Assembly (NCBI GenBank): GCA_027574665.1
Contig: CM050655.1
Coordinates: 7,559,170-7,623,169, forward strand
Length of the DNA stretch: 64,000 nt
Origin: Rhynochetos jubatus
Lineage: Eukaryota; Chordata; Aves; Eurypygiformes; Rhynochetidae
Direction: 5' to 3'
Positions 52,201 through 61,200 of this stretch are shown piece by piece (position 1 is the stretch's first letter; each line of letters starts with the position of its first letter). The position numbers and the translations under genes were made by a program. Below the pieces are notes generated by a model. That model had not been told where the DNA came from. It made no database searches and worked only from the letters and a program-made list of their open reading frames with translations.

Positions 52201-55200
52201 TCCCAACGGTACGTGCCAGAGCAGAAGTACGGTAGCTTTCTTTCTGACGATGTGGTAGGATTCGTGTGAACTCCCTCTCTCCCTTGGCACTCTCTCACAA
52301 AGTTCACGTCCACCCACCCATCTCTGTATAATAGCACTTTATATTACAGCGTTTTTCCTGGACCCGGCAGTTGTTTTCACAGTTGCTAAACGTAACGGAG
52401 AACGCACTGCTTTACCCCTGCTTCAGCAGGGATGTTAGAGGCCTAAATGTTTCATATTCGGAGAGTTACCAGTGACTTCTCTCGTTGAAAGTAACTGCGC
52501 GGATGAATGAACGCGCATCCATGGTTACCTTCAGACAGTTCGTGGCACCATCAAGTGGATTGCCATGTTATGGCATTTTGTTAGGCCGTAACGAAGAATA
52601 CGTTAAGGAGACACGCGTTATTTTGGGGTTTTGGTTTATGTTCGTGACCACTTAGGTACTTCGTTGTTTTAAGAGTTACAAAAATTACAGAATAGCTCCT
52701 AAATCCAGTATTTTTTTGCAAGGAACATGTGGTACACTGTATCCGTCACAGCGCAGGAAAATGATGCTCAGGTGTGCTAAATGCTTCCTGTAGCATACTC
52801 CTTCGCTTACGTTGCTAGAGCCGAGCAAACTAGGAAAAATGTTTGAAGAATCTCTTAGAAGTAGCAGCTCAGTGGATAGGACACACGACTGGGGGTTGAG
52901 AGAGAGCTTGCCTTCCTGTTTCTGCCCCGTTTTCTTTCACACAGCCCATCGGTGACCAGTTGTTTGGCCAGGTGTGTTTTACTCTCGTTCTTCCTCTGCC
53001 TTGTCTTCACACCGCATATTTTTCTGGCAGGGACAGTCTTCCTGGAACTGTATAGAAAGCCCCTTTCTCCTACCGGTTAGGCCCTGTCTGCTGCCACAGA
53101 TGACTTTGAACCAGTACATGGGGACTTGTGCTTTCACGGTTGTTTTGATGTGCCATCCATCAGCGATGCAATTTCCCTCTCCTCTGGGTCACCGGTAGCA
53201 TCCGTGCAGCAGCGTGGCCGGCCAGATCAGAGAACCGGTCCGGTTAAGAGTTCATCTCTTTGGCTTGTTTGGCCCTCTCCAGTTAAAGGCAGCCGCTTTC
53301 AGTTGGAGGGTGGATTGCGTCCCGTTAAATTAAGCCTACTGTCGCTGCCTAGTTGTGTCTCTTTTCCGGGTTGGAATTCATCACGGTAAGTGAAGGGAGT
53401 AAAATAAACTGACTGGCGTCGTTGTTTTGCAGACAAGGAGTTGTACGCCTGGATGAAGTGTGTGAAGGGACAGCCTCACGATCACAAACACCTGATGCCA
53501 ACACAGATTATTCCAGGCTCTGGTAAGATCACCTGCGAAGAAGCAGGATGGGTTTTTTTTTTTCCTCCAGGTCTCTGTGAAGAGAGGCCAGAGTTGTTTC
53601 TTGAAACTTCTCATTTTCTGTTTAAAAACCTGAGAATTGTGTCAAATCATCCCAGGAAGTCAAGCGATTTGGGCAGTTAACAGCAAGGGGCAGAGATGAT
53701 GAAGGGAGAAAGAGCTCTGTGCTGACAGATGTCTGAAGGGGTTTTGGCGACAGGCAGTGAGGAAATTCAGGGTGTTTGTTGTGACTGTTTTATACCTTTT
53801 CAGAGCAGAATAAGCCAGCCAGAATGTACTAAATAAATCTGACCTCAGCAGTGAAAAGGAAACCTTAGAATAGTACTGCCGAGGAGCGTTGCATGTGCAG
53901 CAGATTTCTGGGGATCTGTTCTTCACGGTTTTCTGTCCTCCCCGAACCACCCAAAAAAGATGATTTGTGTGTGGTTTTGGTGGACATCTGACTGCGCATC
54001 TTAAGGCCAAAGGCAGCGAAGGAGCTTGTGAGAAATGAAAATGTAAGCGGCAGTCCTAAACCCAGCTGAACTCTGAACGTTACTTAGAGCCAAGCAGGTT
54101 TTATGAAGACGTGCGGTTAGGCGTGGCCGTTGCTCGTGCAACTTCACTTGTGATCTCTGGCAGCATTGATGCGGAGCAGGGAATAGGAAACTCAGATGTG
54201 CCCTTAAACTTGTTAAGTAAATTCCCGAGTTATTTTAAGCTGGAAGCGCAGACCCAGTCATTATCGTATGGGTTGTTGCATGTTAGTTCAGGTAGAAATG
54301 AAGGTTGGTTAGATTCCGTAACAAATTCAAATGGTGACGTTCCCCAGAACAGGTTCCAGACTGAAACTGGTTTTAATTTTAAATTGTTGAAGTGAACCAC
54401 TCGCCTGGAAACAGCACAGTGAAGCCTGCCTACACAACCTCGCTTTTGTTCTTCTCTGCCTACCCATTACCCAGCAGCCTGAAATTACATGATCGCACGC
54501 TAATTTTTTTGTCAAGACGTGGCTCACTTCAGCCTGTAGTTTGAGGGTTGAAGCAGTGATGCACCCGCTGAACTCCGAGGAGTAAACGATGAGTGACTGG
54601 CTTGCTTGGTGTGTGCTGTGCCATGGGAACGCGGAGTGACGGTTAGATTATTCAGAAGAGTAGAGTGCAATTGTTTAATTAAAGACCTTGTTTCTTTCTG
54701 CACAAGCTTTAAGGTAAACCGGATGGTCTTTCTATGGAATTTTTGTGTTAAAAGTAGCAATTTTAATAGTTCTACAAAGGCTTGGAGGTGGCTTTTCAGC
54801 GTTACAGTGCGCGTATCGTAAAGAGGGTCAGAAAGTGATTCGGAGTTGCTGATGGTTTTCTTAATTGCTTTCTAGTTTTGACAGATCTTTTAGACGCTAT
54901 GCACAGCGTCAGAGAAAAATTTGAAATTAAATCCCATTGTCAGTGTACCAGCAAGCAGAGCTCGCAAGCCGGCAAGCTCCCCGCGATGAACGGCGTGTCT
55001 CAGGTGAGTCTGAAAAGTGTGTGCGCGACGCAGTTCCTTCAGCTGTTGTGATCCTTGCGGATCTTTACGTTTGCGTAGTACCAGTTGCATTTTAATTTGC
55101 ACATGGGCCGGTTAAGTGCCAGCTGTGTCTTGGAAATCCATTAAAGCAAAGTTACATGCTTAAACTTGTGCCTTACAGGTCCTGCAGAATGTCCTTAACC

Positions 55201-58200
55201 ACAGTAATAAAATTTCTCTGTGCATGCCGGAGTCTCAACAGCAGAATACTCCTCCGAAGTCGGAGACGAACGGTAATACGAGTCCGAGGAGCGATGTAAG
55301 CACAGACAGCAAGTTAACACCGCCCGAGTCCCAGTCCCCGCTGCACTGGCTAGCGGACCTTGCAGAGCAGAAGGCCAGAGAAGAAAAGAAAGGTACATGC
55401 TTGAAATTGTCTTCTCTGTGATTTGGGGGGCACCGGTGATCGGTAATTGAATTAATCAGGGAAAATCCACAGAGTTTCCTGTTCAGCAAAAGGAGGTGGT
55501 GTTCTTTTCCCTCTGGAATTTTAATCTTCACACTGCAGTGCCTTCTGGCGGCATCAGAATCTGTTACCAGAAGGGCCAGTAGTGGGGTGCATGTGCAGTG
55601 GGGCGGTATTTCCAGGCACAGCACCTTGGTTCTGACAAGTGACGCCCAGCTGCGTGTCTGAGATGCTGAGGAAAGCCTCTCCACGGTGCACCAACTGCAT
55701 TTTGAAGGATCTGGTTCATGCTGTGGTGTGTTTTCAGGTGAAGAAGCGCTGGTGTTACAGGACATTACCACCGCTACAGAATCCAGGATATTGGTGCTGT
55801 TCCGATGTCTGCAGCGTGATGCAACGGTGTAAACTTCCAATGATTATTTTTGTTTCAGAGAACAAAGAGTGTCCTTCCGGAAAACATTCAAAGGAAGAGA
55901 AAGACCAGGATAATTTGGAGTCCCCAAACTGTAAAAGCTCCCCTCCTGCATCCCAGAACAACGAGCAGGGCTCAACCTTACGAGATTTATTAACTACAAC
56001 AGCAGGCAAGCTGCGTCTAGGTTCTACGGATGCTGGCATTGCTTTTGCTCCTGTTTACTCTACAGGAACAGCAGTAAGTGTTGAAAGGATGTTTACAAGG
56101 GGGTTGTATCAGGACTTGCAAGTGTCTTACTTGCTCTGGTACGCTGTAGGTAGAGCAGTCTGATAGCTGTGTGTGTGCACATGAAGTTTTAATTGTAAAC
56201 AAATACTTAAAGCAGTACCTTTCCACTACCCTTCTGTTTACCCGTGCATATAGTGACAGTTGGTACAGGCTGTGAAGAAAATGTCCATCAGGTTAGAGAA
56301 AGCCTTCACCTGACAAAGTAAAGGAAGATGCCAGTATATTGAGTTCTGTAATAATTCCACGCCAGAATGCACGCAGTTTGCTACGAAGGAAGTGGATAAC
56401 TGCAAGCTTCTTGTTGTCATAAAGTCGTCATTTGACTGCAAGGGAAGTTGCATTAACTGTATTTGCTTTTACATTGTTTAAGCGTCCATTTGTTTGTTTT
56501 CTGATAGAGTGGCAAGAGTGGGAGGACTATGCCAAACATTCTTGATGACATAATTGCTTCAGTAGTAGAAAACAAGATTCCACCCAATAGAGCACCAAAG
56601 ATGAATGTAAAATCTGAAATAAAAGAGGAGCCGAAGGATGACAGAAACTGTCTTCAGGATGACTGCAGTAAACTGTACAGTGATATTCCGTATTCGTGGA
56701 TCTGTGATAAGCACGTTTTGTGGCTCAGAGACCATAAAAACAACAACAACTGGAAGCTCTTCAAGGAGTGCTGGAAACAAGGACGGGTAGGTGTTGTGCC
56801 GTTCGGTCTGTAACGTGCCCTCGGTATGAAGTCTGGGGGGTGGTGTTGAGGGACAAGTTTCCCAGACTCCGTGTTGGAAGAGGTGTCGTTAGCAATGGGC
56901 AAAAGCTTGTGGGGATGGCCCCCATGGGAACTTCCTGTCGTTTAAACTTAAGTTCTCTGCTCATAATAAATAAGAAATTGAGGTTAGGGAGACTCACATT
57001 TCAGGAAGGGGTGTGTGCGTGTGACAGCTTGCCCACGGTTGCTGTCGGGGGAAGTGTCAGCAGCTCAGTAGGGCCAAGGTCTTCAGCCTGCGTTTCGGCT
57101 GCGTTTGTTCTCCGCTTTGACTGACGGGTAAGTCTTGCTAATTCTATTTCTTTTCATTTTTACAGCCTGTTTTAGTGTCCGGTATGCATAAGAAAATGAA
57201 CTTCAGCCTGTGGAAGGCTGAGTCCATCAGTCTGGATTTTGGAAACCAGCAAGCTGATATCTTGAATTGCAAGGACAGTATTATTTCGAACACCAACGTC
57301 AAGGAATTCTGGGATGGGTTTGAAGACGTTTCAAGTATGTTGCTTTAATGTATTATTCCATTGATTCTGAACATGGTCAGTGTTAGAATCTGCAGTTACA
57401 AAGAGTCTTTATGGGTCTTGAGGCGTTGAAGAAACTTCAGTTTAAAGAGAAGGCTCTGGGTAGTCTGTTTCCAGAGAATGGGATGGAAACTTGCGTCTTT
57501 GTACCTTTGCAGAACTAAAGATACACCAATATACTAGCTAGGCCTGACTAAGAAACCACACGTTGCTGTTCCTCAACTAGCCGAGTTTGGTTTGTTTCAT
57601 TCTTAAGTCTCAGTGTGAATTATCCCCTGCTTTTTGGATGAAGTCTTTACAGACAGATTGTTTTAGTTGAATAAAGTAAAACGCCTACCGTTTCTTAGTT
57701 TTTAATAATTCCTCTGTTACTTGCAGAACGGCAGAAAATAAAAAACGGGGAAACAGCTCTACTGAAGCTGAAAGATTGGCCTTCTGGTGAAGATTTCAAG
57801 GCGATGATGCCAGCAAGGTATTTCAGTTTAATACTAGATACTCTTAAGTCCATCTCCGTGTTGCCTTTCTTCTGTCTCTTGTGTAATGACACACATGCAA
57901 TTACATTCTTTTTCTCTTTTCTCCTCCAGATACGAGGACTTACTAAAAAGTTTACCCTTGCCTGAATACTGTAGTCCAGAAGGAAAACTGAACTTGGCTT
58001 CTCATCTGCCAGGATTTTTTGTCCGTCCGGATTTGGGACCCAGGCTATGCAGTGCATATGGTGAGTGGGCCCAGGAGTGCAGCAGTTCCCTCTGCCTTTA
58101 GAAGTGTAGGATATCGCCTCTTGCCACGCTGGATAGAAAGCCGAGCTTGCTTGGAGGAGAACTGTTCACTGAGTGTAGGAGAAATACTTTACGGACTTGC

Positions 58201-61200
58201 ACGTTAACCGTACGTGCACCTCCAGCGTGAGAGTTTATTTGCTTCTGCAGTTCTTTCTGTCTTGTTTTGTGCTGTTAGTCTTCTGGAGCATATAAATGGC
58301 TGTGGTTAGCCACTTCTACACAAGGAGAGATTCTGTCTTTAATACTGCTGTGTGACAGACTACTCCTGAAGTATTACTGTGTTCGTAAATAAATCTCAGC
58401 ACTTCCCTCCTGATGTGGGTCAGTATCGTATACCGTGCACTCTGCCTGTTTAGAAAAGGTTGTTTCCCCCAGACTTACCGCAGCTGCTCCTTCTTCTGTG
58501 AACAAATCCGTTCGGTTCCGTTGTACAAACTGTTGGAACAGGACAAGAAAGGAGTTGTGATTTGTGGCGTGATGGCTTTGATTGAACAAGTTCTCCAGAT
58601 GTCCTTTGAAATAAACATACTGGCGATAGCGATCGGGGCACAGCTCTGCAGAACTGAATCGTTGGCGATGCTTTTATGCAATACTGCGGCAAGGCTTAGT
58701 GTGCCGAAAGGACGTAAGCACGTCTGTTTTCACCTCTTAAAACCAAAATTGATTTTCCTCGTTGCTTGGGGATTCCTTTTGGTTAAGAACCCTGCTTACA
58801 GCCGGGCGTAAAAGTGACACGTTTGATTTGATAACCACATGTCTTCATTGTACTTCCCTCTGCCCCCAACCACCCGAAGGGCTGAAAGGTTGGGAAGGAA
58901 TGAAGCGGTCAGGAAGCGTCTGCTCTGGGTACTTTGGCGTTCAAGCCTGTCTGTACACACAGTGCTTTGCTGCGATTCTTGGCGCGCTTGCAGAAGTTTC
59001 TTCTCGGTTAGCTGTTGCGCGGTTCTGTCGGAAGGTGAACGCGCCATGCAACGGATGTTAATTGGACCTTGTCACCTAGGTGTGGCTGCTACTAAAGACC
59101 ACGATACAGGAACCACAAATCTCCATATTGAAGTTTCCGATGTCGTGAACATTCTCGTTTACGTTGGCATAGCGAAAGGAAACGGAGTGCTTTCCAAGTC
59201 AGGTAAAGGGGAGCTCGCTGTGGGAGGCGCGGATGGGCTGCGCGATCCGCCGCTTCCAAACGGGCGCCGCTCTTTTGAGGCGGGGGCGCGGTGCCGCGAG
59301 TACTCGCTTAAACCTGGGAGACGCCTGGTCTGAAGAATTTGCACAGACGTTAGCCGTGCATAAAGCACGCCGCCGCTGGTGAACCGCGCGATGGTATTTC
59401 GGACTCTTCGGGCTCTTTCTGCCGTTTCCTGTAACTGATGCGGCCTTCTGGTGCTGGGGCCGGCGGAGCTGACGAGAGCGCGGGGTGAAGGGTTTTCTCT
59501 GGGAGCTGTGGTAGTTGTAACAATTACGTCGGGATGATGTATTTGGCAAACCTCCTGTTTGTTCTGCTCCCTCTGCACGCGCTGTGTTTGCTCCGTTGAA
59601 TTTGGACTGTAACGTAATTTTTCAGCACTGGAGAGCTGAAATTGGTGCACGCGAGTCCTCTCTGAGGTTTATTGCTTGTGCGAAACAGTCTTTAAATCAC
59701 TGAAATAGTTTTCTTTCCCCTTATTCTTTTGTCCTCTTACTCCATAATCCGCAGATGTAGATGTTGGGTGTGACTGATAGAGCCGCAGGGAGGTTCGCTG
59801 TCTTTTACTGGCTTTGTTTTCCCTTGCGTCTGTGACGAGCTCGTCGCGGCAAAACTCGCGCGGGTTGGGAGAGCTGCGGCTCCTTGGCTGGCTGCTGCAG
59901 CACAGCACACACACCAGCTCTCGCTGACTGCAGGAAAACACCTGTGTCAGCTTCTCGTTCTTAGGCGGTAGCCCTGCTCCTTTATTTCAGGCGGCAGAAT
60001 TAAACCAAATTCAAGAGAGGTAAAGAAGTTTAAAGATTAGATGGTGGCTTTAAACGTATTTATGGCATTCACCTTCCCGTAGCTAATTGCAGACGCTGAA
60101 GAGGATCACCTGCGGGCTCCTGTGCCATTCAGGACACTTGTGTCTGTTCAGTCTCACCAGAAATTCGAAAAGGCGGCGTTTAGTTTCAGTTTTTCCCGTC
60201 TCACTTAACTATATTTTTGTTGAATTTCAGGAGTTTTGAAGAAGTTTGAAGAGGAGGATTTGGATGACCTTTTAAGGAAGCGGTTGAAAGATTCAAGTGA
60301 ATTACCCGGTGCTTTATGGCACATCTATGCTGGCAAAGATGCTGACAAGATAAGGGAGTTTCTGCAAAAGGTTAGATTTACAGTCGATTCTGTAGCGATA
60401 ATCTGAGTAACTGGTAAATCAGAGAGCTGGCAAAACCCACAAATCCCACCCCTGTGCTTAGGCAGCCAGGGGAAAGTGAAATGCTTTATAGCACATAGCA
60501 TAAATTACAATTGACCTGCTCCATCAGTCGGTAAATAAAACGCTCGGGAGTTACGGGTAGCCTGCCAACTCTGAAGGCTCCGGAGAGCATGGAGATCCAC
60601 TCTCGTCCTTCTCTGACACAAAGGATAATTTTACTGTCTCCAGTACTGGCGTGTGGGATGATGGCTTCTGTCACCGATCCATTCCTGCGCTGCCAGATGC
60701 CGACATTTCTGGGAATTGTTCCATGCAAACAACCCCCCGACCTTGCAGCCCGGCAGCCACGGGTCTTGAGGAGGGCTCTGTCCCATCAGTTAGCTCAAAG
60801 AACATGCCTTGGCTCTTGGTGGAGGTGAAAGGGGTGGGCGATAGCGTAGCAAGGGCAGCAGGCTGCTTCAGCGTTGGCTCCGGTGCAGATCTTCCCTCGG
60901 CAGCGTGCGGAGAATAGGTGAGAGCCATGGCAGGCCCCTTCGGGTTGTTGCTTAGCCCGTAGGATGGGCATCGGCCGCTGGGCTGCTGGCAGCCATCAGT
61001 GGCATTGACGGAGGGATGCTGTCTTGGAAGCAGTTTTCGGTGCCCTGCCTGCAGGATGTTGTCACGATCTAGAAGGTGGTCTTGATGGACAGTGCACGTA
61101 CCAGACTACCATGGAAGTGGTTGCGCAAGGAAAAGAAATGGTCGCTGTCTTCTGCTGGGGAAAAAATGAGCCGAGTTTTCAGTGGCTGAACCGGAGGGGT

